DNA of 64,000 nt, from NCBI GenBank assembly GCA_002362105.1, contig DETD01000018.1:84110-148109 (forward strand), given 5' to 3'. Position 1 is the first letter of the stretch; every line of letters starts with the position of its first letter. Below the pieces are notes generated by a model. That model was not told the origin of the DNA, did not search any database, and saw nothing but the letters and a program-made list of their open reading frames with translations. Position numbers and translations under genes: made by a program. This stretch comes from Bacteroidales bacterium UBA3297 (GTDB lineage Bacteria > Bacteroidota > Bacteroidia > Bacteroidales > Paludibacteraceae). This document shows positions 43,137-51,023 of this stretch, one piece after another.

Positions 43137-45671
43137 ATGCAACACAGAACAATAAAAACAATACTAGCCAGCCTGTTGTTGACAACAGGAGCTATGGCTG
43201 CACCCTATAACCCTACCCCATATAGCGTAGACAACAAGGGAGAGGAAATAGAAATCAGACATATTGGTGACGAACATTTCAGTTTCTACCAGACTACCGA
43301 CGGACACCTGATAGGCGCCGACAGCACAGGCTGTTACTACTATTTGGGCGAAGACGGACAAACTAGCAACGTTAAAGTCCGTAAGAACCGGTCTGCGGAA
43401 GAGACGGCATTTCTGCAACAACTCGACGAGGCAAAGGTAAAGCAGTCGTACCAGCAGTTGCACCCGTTGAAACACATGCGTCCCGAAAACGAGCCCTACC
43501 AGCCGAAGGCCTGGGCTAAAGGAGGGGTGAAGAACTCACCGGGATTAAAAAGTCTGCCCAAAGGCCGACACTGCAAAGGCAACGACCTCCGTTTCCCAGT
43601 TCTGCTAGTAGCCGGCTCTGGCACCGAGAACTGCGACATAACAGAAATGAACGACCTGCTGAACCTGAAGGGCTACAACAAAAACAACCACAAAGGGTCG
43701 GTCAGAGACTACTTTATCTCTGTATCGGACGGCATTTTCAGCCCTATCTACGACATCTACACGGTTAGGATTGACAATCAGCTTGCCAACTATACCGAGA
43801 AGGTGGGCCAGTTGTTTAAAGAGGCCATTGACCAATTAAAGAATGACTATCCCGATTTTGACGCAGAGCAATACGACGCCGACAACGACGGTGAGATTGA
43901 CGCCCTGGCGCTTCTATATGCCGGAACTGAGAATCAGGCAAACGGCCTCGGCGGCTTCCACCACGAATTGCAGTGGTACAGCCAGGGCCGGCAACCCATA
44001 GGCAACAAAAAGGCGAACAACTTCCTCATTCTCTCACAAATGAAGACGTCGACGCAACTGCTGCCAATCTGCAACTTCATACACGAGTTCAGCCACTGTA
44101 TGGGTCTGAAAGACCACTATTCCGTAAAGAATAAGCCCGAAACCTTCACCACCCAATATCCGGGCGCACATGCCTGGGACGTGATGTCGACCGGCATGTA
44201 CAACAACGGTGGCGGCTGCCCGCCAGGCTACAGCGCATTCGAGAAAGAGTTTATGGGCTGGATTACGCCCGAAACATTGACTCAAACCAACGGGACTTCC
44301 CTTCTAACCCCGCTTAACACAACGGGCAAAGCCTATAAACTGGTCGTTTCGGAAGACGAATACTTCTTATTGGAAAACAGGCAGTTGACCGGCTGGGATG
44401 CCAGTCTTCCGAGCCATGGTATGCTAATTTGGCACATCGACTACGACGCAACGGCGTGGAGCCAAGACGTTATGAACGATGTGGAAGACCACCAACGCGT
44501 CGACATTATGGAAGCGGGCAACATGGCCGTAACCAGCTATAGCGACGGTTTCAATAAAAAGCACCTGATTGATGACCCTTATCCGGGCTCGCAAAATGTG
44601 ACCTTCTTCAACCGGTTCAAATCGTGGAAGGGGGTTGATATGGGCATTGTTTTGTACAAAATTGCAGAAATAGACGGGAACATCTATTTCACGACAAAGG
44701 AAGGGGTTGAAATCAACACCAACATGACCACCGCCACGCTTACAAAAACCGGAGAAGGAAAAGAGAACCAGAAAATAACGCTGGGGAGCGCAATTAATGC
44801 CTTCGGCTACGTGTGGACCGAGGCCGACAATGCCATTGTGACCGGACTGCCTAATGGCTTGACTGTGGTTATCGACTCCCTCGAAAAAACCATCAGCATA
44901 AGCGGAACACCAACCGAAACCGGCATTTTCGACTTTAAAGTGGAAACCATAGGCGCCAGCAAAAACGACATAAGAACGGGTAACATAACGGTTCTGCCAC
45001 ACGTCGATACCATTAAGTACAGGTTTATCTACGACATAGACCTGCCACTCTCCGACAACTACACGCCTGTTATAGCAGACGTTGCGCAGTTGTTCGACTC
45101 TCTGGGAATAAAGGCAAATCCTGAGTTATTATACTATAACGACGGTGTGTTGCTGACCGAGTTCGCATTAAATCCCGACAGTACCGTTGTCGACGACATA
45201 ACGGCCAACGACCCTGGCCAATGGTTCGATGCCAACGGCTACGTATCGGCATACGCCGACGGTTATGTATATGCGGAATACGACCTTGCGGAGAAGAAAG
45301 TAAAAGTAGGCCACTACCCCGGCAAGGTGGGTGCTGACGAGTATTTCTCTATCACCCAGGGTTTTGCCATAAAGAACAAAGTTGCCTACATCACCTACAA
45401 CATTAAGACTAAAGACACAACAAGCTCTTCGGTCAGAATCACCCCACAAACAGCGCAAATTTGCCTAAACGGCAACCAATTGGAGATAAAAGCGCTGGCT
45501 GAAGGCAGAAAAACACTGAAAGTTTTCGATGCCAACGGACACCTGGTTTATACAGAAACCTTCGACGAAGTTGAGAAAACACTAGTATTTGACCGTACAG
45601 AACATATTGTAATCGTCACAATAGAAGGCGACAAACAGGCAAAAATCACCTACAAAGGTATTGTTGACTAA
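43137..45671 (+). CDS. M6 family (immune inhibitor A-like) secreted metalloprotease
   Basis: The protein is 844 residues with a signal peptide (LASLLLTTGAMA). Residues ~150-460 are the catalytic domain: HEFSHCMGLKD with zinc ligands at His316, His320 and Asp326 (HExxHxxGxxD), preceded by a calcium-binding-type DADNDGEIDAL (247-257), typical of M6 enzymes. A PKD or Ig-like region (~525-610) and further beta domains follow, with a C-terminal LKVFDANGHLVYTETF segment similar to type IX sorting domains. It is predicted to be secreted and to cleave host or dietary proteins. Confidence 0.88.
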   Translation: MQHRTIKTILASLLLTTGAMAAPYNPTPYSVDNKGEEIEIRHIGDEHFSFYQTTDGHLIGADSTGCYYYLGEDGQTSNVKVRKNRSAEETAFLQQLDEAKVKQSYQQLHPLKHMRPENEPYQPKAWAKGGVKNSPGLKSLPKGRHCKGNDLRFPVLLVAGSGTENCDITEMNDLLNLKGYNKNNHKGSVRDYFISVSDGIFSPIYDIYTVRIDNQLANYTEKVGQLFKEAIDQLKNDYPDFDAEQYDADNDGEIDALALLYAGTENQANGLGGFHHELQWYSQGRQPIGNKKANNFLILSQMKTSTQLLPICNFIHEFSHCMGLKDHYSVKNKPETFTTQYPGAHAWDVMSTGMYNNGGGCPPGYSAFEKEFMGWITPETLTQTNGTSLLTPLNTTGKAYKLVVSEDEYFLLENRQLTGWDASLPSHGMLIWHIDYDATAWSQDVMNDVEDHQRVDIMEAGNMAVTSYSDGFNKKHLIDDPYPGSQNVTFFNRFKSWKGVDMGIVLYKIAEIDGNIYFTTKEGVEINTNMTTATLTKTGEGKENQKITLGSAINAFGYVWTEADNAIVTGLPNGLTVVIDSLEKTISISGTPTETGIFDFKVETIGASKNDIRTGNITVLPHVDTIKYRFIYDIDLPLSDNYTPVIADVAQLFDSLGIKANPELLYYNDGVLLTEFALNPDSTVVDDITANDPGQWFDANGYVSAYADGYVYAEYDLAEKKVKVGHYPGKVGADEYFSITQGFAIKNKVAYITYNIKTKDTTSSSVRITPQTAQICLNGNQLEIKALAEGRKTLKVFDANGHLVYTETFDEVEKTLVFDRTEHIVIVTIEGDKQAKITYKGIVD

Positions 45672-45757
45672 GTTCTGACCGCCAGCACGGCAACCAGTTC
45701 CGACCGGCTTCACGAAGGAATGCAGAGAAACGTTATCTTTGTTAAAAAGAAACAGAC

Positions 45758-46039
45758 ATGACACAAGAAGAACGTATAGAACAAATGGAAGCCCTTTTCG
45801 ACAAAAGCAACGAGGTCTTGGAACAGTTGAAACAGTCGGTCGGCGCCTTTCTGTCGATACAACCAACAATTGAAGAGCTGGCAAATTACTACCGTTCTGA
45901 CTGGCGGACCGACTTTGAAGCCGACGAGAAAGGGAAACTGCCGGCGGGCCTTAAACGCGGTGTACTCAGCGAAGACGGTCTTTGGGAACTGCTGGAAGAG
46001 TACCAGCGCCTGAAAGACTGCCTTGAAGACCAAGTGTAA
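45758..46039 (+). CDS. DUF4298 domain-containing protein
   Basis: The protein is 93 residues, helical and acidic, cytosolic. ERIEQMEALFDKSNEVLEQL and LANYYRSDWRTDFEADEKG with LKRGVLSEDGLWELLEEY match the DUF4298 family, which covers its whole length. Function unknown. It stands alone between the M6 protease and rimM. Confidence 0.8.
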   Translation: MTQEERIEQMEALFDKSNEVLEQLKQSVGAFLSIQPTIEELANYYRSDWRTDFEADEKGKLPAGLKRGVLSEDGLWELLEEYQRLKDCLEDQV

Positions 46040-46130
46040 AGCCCCACACCAAGGTCAATTTTCATTGCCGTTGTTCCACACCAACCCAACGACTAGCAGG
46101 CCCCAATAGGCAAAATGCGGAGAATTTTGT

Positions 46131-46138
46131 ATTTTTGT
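46131..46138 (+). promoter_or_regulatory. -7 element (TATTTTTG) upstream of rimM
   Basis: Fits TAnnTTTG about 100 nt before the rimM ATG. No -33 box at 19 nt. Confidence 0.4.
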
Positions 46139-46240
46139 AAAAACTGACAGGAATGCCTGCCACATAATGACACCGCACTATGCGCGACAAAAACCGCAAT
46201 TGCAGAAAGGCAGAACGCATTTCCAAAGAAAGCAAAACAC

Positions 46241-46780
46241 ATGCTGAAAAAAGAAGACATGATAGAAATGGGCCGGCTGACCAAGGTACACGGCCTGAAA
46301 GGCGAACTCAACTTTGTTTTCACCAGTGACGCCTGGGACGAGATTGACGCCAACTACCTTATTGTGGAAACCGACGGTCTACTGGTTCCCTTCTTCCTTG
46401 AAGATTACCGTTTCAAAAACGACGAAGAGGCGTTTGTGAAGTTCAAACGGATTGACAACGACAACCAAGCCAACGAGCTGGCTGGTTGCACGGTCTATAT
46501 AGAGCGCAACCAACTGCCAGCCAACTATATGGAGGAAAAATCGGCCAACGGAGAAATCGGCATCGACTTCTACATTGGCTACACGATAGTGGCCGATGGC
46601 GCTACCATAGGCGTGATTGACGATGTGGACGACAGCACGGCTAACGTTCTGTTCAGCGTTGCCACCCCAACCGGGGGCAACCTCATCATTCCTGCCAGCG
46701 ACGACTATATTGTTGAAATAAACGACGAGCAAAAAATAATGGTAATGAACCTGCCTGAGGGTTTGCTCGACCTCGACTAA
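46241..46780 (+). CDS. rimM: Ribosome maturation factor RimM
   Basis: The protein is 179 residues. It starts MLKKEDMIEMGRLTKVHGLKGELNF, with the GRLTKVHGLKGE motif of RimM's N-terminal barrel. The C-terminal PRC-barrel region shows IGVIDDVDDSTANVLFSV and LIIPASDDYIVEINDEQK. It binds ribosomal protein S19 and helps mature the 30S head. It lies 12 nt before the 69-residue gene. trmD or rpsP, its usual partners elsewhere, are not here. Confidence 0.93.
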   Translation: MLKKEDMIEMGRLTKVHGLKGELNFVFTSDAWDEIDANYLIVETDGLLVPFFLEDYRFKNDEEAFVKFKRIDNDNQANELAGCTVYIERNQLPANYMEEKSANGEIGIDFYIGYTIVADGATIGVIDDVDDSTANVLFSVATPTGGNLIIPASDDYIVEINDEQKIMVMNLPEGLLDLD

Positions 46781-46792
46781 ACAAAACACGAA

Positions 46793-47002
46793 ATGAAACT
46801 CGAATTAGAAAAAGACTTTCTTGAAATGATCAAGAAACTGGGATTGGGCGAATACAACCAAGAACTCATCAACAAAGCCATGGACTACGCCCAGGCTGCC
46901 ATTGAGGACCCCGAGGAGAACCTCGATGCCGTGGCTACCATTATGCTTGACTATTTGAACGGTGCGGCAGAAATGCTGAAAATACTGAAAAAGAAGAAAT
47001 AA
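46793..47002 (+). CDS. Small helical protein of unknown function in the rimM operon
   Basis: The protein is 69 residues: MKLELEKDFLEMIKKLGLGE, NQELINKAMDYAQAAIEDPE, a leucine-rich helix and a lysine tail (LKILKKKK). It is all-helical, without signal or membrane helix. It lies 12 nt after rimM and 9 nt before a nitroreductase, so it is part of that operon. I recognise no family. Confidence 0.65.
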   Translation: MKLELEKDFLEMIKKLGLGEYNQELINKAMDYAQAAIEDPEENLDAVATIMLDYLNGAAEMLKILKKKK

Positions 47003-47011
47003 GACAGACCC

Positions 47012-47656
47012 ATGACGTTAGAAGAAGCCATAAAGAGCCGGCACGCTGTTCGCGCTTTCAAAAAACAGCCAATCGACCAGACGACAGTCTGCACACTTGA
47101 AAAAGAGGCGGCCGCATGCTGCCAAGAGAGCGGACTGCACCTGCAGCTGGTAACGGGAGACGAGAAAGTTTTCGACTGCCTGATGGCCCGCTATGGCAAA
47201 TTCAGAAACGTGGCCAACTATTTTGTAGTTGCCGGTCCAAAAGACGATCCACTACTAGAGCGCAAATGCGGCTACTATGGCGAACGGCTTGTGCTTCTTG
47301 CGCAACAACTGGGTTTGAACACCTGCTGGGTGACTACCTCCTTCAAAAAAAACGACGAACGCATGCAACTGGCAGAAGGCGAAAAACTGGTATGCGTCAT
47401 CGCCGTCGGCTACGGTGAGACCAATGGTAAAGCCCACAAAACAAAATCGTTTGACGATGTGTGCAGCCTGAAAGACGTTTCCGACTCTTTCAGGAAAGGG
47501 GTTGAATATGCCCTGCTTGCCCCTAGCTCGTTCAACCAACAGCGTTACAGAATAACACTGAAAGACGGGAAGGGCGTTGTTGAGGCTAAATGGGGTTTCT
47601 TCACTAAAATTGACGCCGGAATCGCACAATACCACTTCGACGTGGCGTTTATGTAA
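47012..47656 (+). CDS. Nitroreductase family protein
   Basis: The protein is 214 residues. KSRHAVRAFKKQPID is the N-terminal FMN-phosphate-binding RRSxRxF-type motif. YGERLVLLAQQLGLNTCWVT matches the second motif, and VIAVGYGETNGK the third. It probably reduces nitroaromatic or flavin-type substrates with NAD(P)H. The C-terminal half (EYALLAPSSFNQQRYRI) shows a second copy of the first motif's sequence type, as in the 'double' TM1586-like nitroreductases. Last gene of the rimM run. Confidence 0.85.
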   Translation: MTLEEAIKSRHAVRAFKKQPIDQTTVCTLEKEAAACCQESGLHLQLVTGDEKVFDCLMARYGKFRNVANYFVVAGPKDDPLLERKCGYYGERLVLLAQQLGLNTCWVTTSFKKNDERMQLAEGEKLVCVIAVGYGETNGKAHKTKSFDDVCSLKDVSDSFRKGVEYALLAPSSFNQQRYRITLKDGKGVVEAKWGFFTKIDAGIAQYHFDVAFM

Positions 47657-47712
47657 CCACTTTAAATACGAGAAAGTCCGCGCCAGTTCCACAACACGGA
47701 CAGACTTGCCCG

Positions 47713-48696
47713 CTACTTCTGTTCCGAAAACACACCGGTCTCGCGCGAGAAATCGAGTTGGGGGAAGCGGGCCTGTAACTCGGCCAATTTGGTGCGGTTG
47801 CGCTCACAAAACAACTTATAACTAAAACTATCTGGATTGAACGGACGGTGACTAGCCGCCGCCACCAACGCCTCGACACAGGCTACATCTTTGCAAGTTT
47901 CAGCAGAAAAATACGTATCGGCAAAGTGTTGGTAAATATAGTCGACAGCCAGCTTCGACGGATGCAGCATATCGTCGGCATAGAACCTGTAATCGCGCAA
48001 ATCGTCCATCAACAACTCATACGACTGGAAATACGAAACATTATCGGGCAACAACTGGCACAACTGGTCTATGGCCAGCAACAAGACCGCCTTGCTCAAC
48101 TGGTTACCATGCGCCCCATCTTTCCAATGCCGGATAGGGCTGACCGTAAGAACGATACGGACATCGGGCCGCTGTTCAACCAATTCTTGGAAAACCGGGA
48201 GGCACTCCGCCACCACCTCTTCGGGAGTCAGTCGGCAACGCTCAAACTGGGCAGCCGGCACCTTATGGCAGTTTGCCACTACCCCACCAGTCGACTTCAG
48301 ACGGTAAACCCACGCCGTGCCAAACGTAAGAAACAGGCACGTAGCGCCAGCCAAGGCCTCTTTTGCCGACATTAAAGCGGCATTGGCCTTATCGATTAGT
48401 TCTTGTTGTGAGAGCGAGGCAAAGCAACTGTGCAGCAAGAAGCTGTTCCACACCCCATCTTGTTGGAAAACATCGTCGGCCGTCAGCTTACGCCCGTCCA
48501 ACAGGTGTTGCAGCAATTGGCACACCGAAGCCGGATTATAGAGGACACCCGTAGGGTTAACAGTCAGCCGGAATTTGAGTGCAGACAGCCTTTCGGCCAT
48601 GTTGGTAGAGAAACACGACCCCACAAAAAAAAGGCGGTCGGCATACGAGATGCCAAAATCCGCCTTTTGTACCTTTATTTCAGTACGGAAATCCAT
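47713..48696 (-). CDS. GSCFA domain-containing protein
   Basis: The protein is 327 residues. It opens with FFVGSCFSTNMAERLSALKF, the GSCFA motif (Ser in place of the final Ala), followed by a VRIVLTVSPIRHWKDGAHGNQLSK motif and YFQSYELLMDDLRDYRFYADD with a His-Pro near the end, like SGNH/GDSL hydrolases. It is cytosolic. The ATG directly follows the stop of the OmpA gene (no gap), so they are co-translated. The usual function is unknown; an esterase-type role on cell-envelope substrates is an inference. Confidence 0.85.
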   Translation of the reverse strand: MDFRTEIKVQKADFGISYADRLFFVGSCFSTNMAERLSALKFRLTVNPTGVLYNPASVCQLLQHLLDGRKLTADDVFQQDGVWNSFLLHSCFASLSQQELIDKANAALMSAKEALAGATCLFLTFGTAWVYRLKSTGGVVANCHKVPAAQFERCRLTPEEVVAECLPVFQELVEQRPDVRIVLTVSPIRHWKDGAHGNQLSKAVLLLAIDQLCQLLPDNVSYFQSYELLMDDLRDYRFYADDMLHPSKLAVDYIYQHFADTYFSAETCKDVACVEALVAAASHRPFNPDSFSYKLFCERNRTKLAELQARFPQLDFSRETGVFSEQK

Positions 48697-49644
48697 TTAC
48701 TTTCCGTTAATTACATCCATCAATTCATCCATATTAGGGCTGAGGATAATCTCAGTGCGTCTGTTTTTCTGACGTGCGGCCGCAGTCTTGGAATCGTCAA
48801 CAGGAACGAACTCGGCACGACCGGAAGCCGAAATACGGGCAGGATTAATCTTGTTGTTCTTCAACAGCGAGCGGACAATAGCCGTAGCGCGCTTGGTAGA
48901 GAGGTCCCAGTTATCGAGAATGTATCCGTTACCGCGGTAGGCGAGGTCATCGGTATGTCCTTCAATCACCACCTGAATATCCTTATTATCAGCCAGGAAG
49001 GCAGCCACCTTCGTCAAAGCAGAATCGGCCTTAGGGGTCACATCCCAGTGTCCGGAAGTGAACAGCAGGCTTTCGTCCATAGAGACATACACCTTACCGT
49101 TTTTGTACTCTACAGCCATACCCTTACCGACATAGCCTTTCAGGGCATCGGCAACACGCTGCCGCAGCAGCTGCATCGACTGGTTTTGTTTTTCAATAAC
49201 GGCGTTGAGTTCGCCCACCTTCTTTTCTTTTTCCCGAACCAGTTGTTCGGCCTTCTGCAAAGTATCTTCACGGGCCTGCAGCTTGTCTTGAATCTTCTGC
49301 AAGTCACCCAGCAGCGCCTTAACCTCCGAATCGTTGCTAGCGCCCTGCAACTTGGAATAAAGATCGGCGTTGTCCTTTCTCAGCTGTTCGTTCGCCAACT
49401 GAATCTGGTGCATACGCAGGCTCTGGCTGGCCGTATCTTTAGCCATTTCAGCCAACTTGTGTTTCAGACTGGCATTTATGCTGTTCAAGTTTTCTTGTGA
49501 AGAGTTGGCCACCTTCTGGCAATCGGCATTAACAATAGCTAGGCTGTCGGCCTTTGAGACAGCAGCAGCATATTTCTTCTGAGAGACACAAGAAGCGTTG
49601 AGCAACACGGCCGCAACGGCTAAAAAGAGAATATCCTTTTTCAT
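48697..49644 (-). CDS. OmpA-family lipoprotein with coiled coil
   Basis: The protein has 315 residues from ATG 49644 (signal MKKDILFLAVAAVLLNASCV, lipobox Cys). Longer upstream frames lack conservation. Residues ~40-175 form a coiled coil (LRKDNADLYSKLQG, KIQDKLQAREDTLQKA). The C-terminal ~120 residues are an OmpA domain binding peptidoglycan: VVIEGHTDDLAYRGNGYI, DNWDLSTKRATAIV, ISASGRAEFVP. It tethers the outer membrane to the wall. Transcribed into GSCFA. Confidence 0.9.
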   Translation of the reverse strand: MKKDILFLAVAAVLLNASCVSQKKYAAAVSKADSLAIVNADCQKVANSSQENLNSINASLKHKLAEMAKDTASQSLRMHQIQLANEQLRKDNADLYSKLQGASNDSEVKALLGDLQKIQDKLQAREDTLQKAEQLVREKEKKVGELNAVIEKQNQSMQLLRQRVADALKGYVGKGMAVEYKNGKVYVSMDESLLFTSGHWDVTPKADSALTKVAAFLADNKDIQVVIEGHTDDLAYRGNGYILDNWDLSTKRATAIVRSLLKNNKINPARISASGRAEFVPVDDSKTAAARQKNRRTEIILSPNMDELMDVINGK

Positions 49645-49689
49645 ATTCAATACATTCTTAAACGGAAACCAAAGATAGACAAATAAATC

Positions 49690-49733
49690 GAGATAAAAAA
49701 AGAGGATTGGAGCAACAAGAAGCTCCAATCCTC
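49690..49733 (-). terminator. Terminator after the DUF2582 gene
   Basis: 12-bp perfect arms (49702-49713 with 49722-49733) run on the minus strand into a T tract (TTTTTTT). It separates the wHTH gene from the OmpA operon. Confidence 0.88.
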
Positions 49734-49762
49734 GAATTTTCAGTATATGCAAAGGCAGGAGA

Positions 49763-49975
49763 TTACTTCCAGCCGATGAGTTCAGTTTCCTTTTTACGAA
49801 CAGTTTCAACCTTTACGTAAAGTTTGTCCTCGCAAAATAGCCAGCCAAGGCCCATGTTCAATTCGGCATCTTTCAAGCCAGTTGATTTTTTCAATTCAGC
49901 AACAGAAAGCGTTTTTCCGTCCTTCAAAGCCTCATAGATAGGGCCAGCAAATGATCCAATTTCTTCTCTATTCAT
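49763..49975 (-). CDS. Winged-helix DUF2582 protein
   Basis: This 70-residue protein reads MNREEIGSFAGPIYEALKDG, then TLSVAELKKSTGLKDAELNM, then GLGWLFCEDKLYVKVE. It is a small winged helix covering the DUF2582/wHTH_10 family from end to end. Such proteins are common in Bacteroidetes and methanogens. Target unknown. It is a single-gene unit between two terminators. Confidence 0.88.
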   Translation of the reverse strand: MNREEIGSFAGPIYEALKDGKTLSVAELKKSTGLKDAELNMGLGWLFCEDKLYVKVETVRKKETELIGWK

Positions 49976-50065
49976 GTTATTTAAGTTTTAGATGTTTTGT
50001 AGTACAAATTTAATGTTTTTTAATAAAGTTTCACATCCAAAACCCAATAAATGTGCGATTAAAAA

Positions 50066-50653
50066 TCAGAAATCTGACAAATCGTCAATTTTTGAGGCTT
50101 TTCGAGTCTGAGTTTCCACCAAACCGTCGTATGTACGTTTCATTTTCTTAGCGATTTTCGACGCGTTCATCTCATCGCGCTCAAAAACAGTCTGGTCGAC
50201 CTGATAGCGGTACTTGGTAATACCGTAAGTGTTAATGGCGTCGGCCTGTTCCTGGGTCACATCGTAATACACAGTATTTCCGTAGTAGTTGACCCAGCCC
50301 AGCAAGCGGTCGTAAACCGCTTCGGTATGCGTACTGCCATCGTAGTAAGTGCCCTGGGCTGTGGTAAGCACCATCGGCTCGCCATTCACTTTAAGAATAA
50401 GCTTCGACCCTGGCTGAATTTGCAGGTTGGAATGGCTGTAGTTGTAGAGGACCAGCGAATTATGGATTTCTTTCGGTGCGTCGCTGTAAGTACCTACCGA
50501 CCAACCAATAGAAGTATAATCGCGCAACCAGCTAGAGCCCCTAATCTCAACCGCCAACTGTTGGTCGCCAATAAACGTAGCAGGAGCCTGTTCGGCAAAT
50601 GACGGAACAGCCGCACATGCCGACAATAATATCGAAAAAAAGAACTTCTTCAT
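50066..50653 (-). CDS. Secreted protein of unknown function
   Basis: The protein has 195 residues from MKKFFFSILLSACAAVPSFA (ATG 50653). An ATG at 50680 precedes the signal. The signal peptide ends at AFA-type SFAEQAP. The mature part has strand-rich text (LAVEIRGSSWLRDYTSIGW, SLVLYNYSHSNLQIQPGSKL) and a C-terminal lysine-rich helix. It is periplasmic or surface-located. I do not recognise a family. Single gene, transcribed away from the LysM operon. Confidence 0.7.
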   Translation of the reverse strand: MKKFFFSILLSACAAVPSFAEQAPATFIGDQQLAVEIRGSSWLRDYTSIGWSVGTYSDAPKEIHNSLVLYNYSHSNLQIQPGSKLILKVNGEPMVLTTAQGTYYDGSTHTEAVYDRLLGWVNYYGNTVYYDVTQEQADAINTYGITKYRYQVDQTVFERDEMNASKIAKKMKRTYDGLVETQTRKASKIDDLSDF

Positions 50654-50872
50654 AAGCGAATAATTAATTGTTACAACCAAGCATAAACAAAAAAGATACC
50701 AAAACAGGCCATGCCGTCATAAAAAAACAAAAAATCGGCAGACCGCCCACGCCGACGTCCACTAAAGGGCCGGAAAAATCGACTGTCGGACACGCTTTTC
50801 CAGCACAGACCGGCAGGAGCGGCCGCACACTATTTTTTCAAAAAAATGGGACTCTAAAACCATAGATTTTAG

Positions 50873-50880
50873 TAAATTTG
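50873..50880 (+). promoter_or_regulatory. -7 element (TAAATTTG) before the LysM operon
   Basis: TAAATTTG fits TAnnTTTG and lies about 144 nt before the ATG at 51024. A -33 box was not found. Confidence 0.45.
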
Positions 50881-51023
50881 CAAAATGGGGAATATATTGT
50901 ATGTTGTGTTTATGATACACTTCCCCCACTTGGCGTCATCTGTACGCCACAAACAAACACAAACATTCAGCAGTAACGTTCTGCGAAGACACACCCCTTA
51001 CAGAATCAAACAGGTTAGATTCA

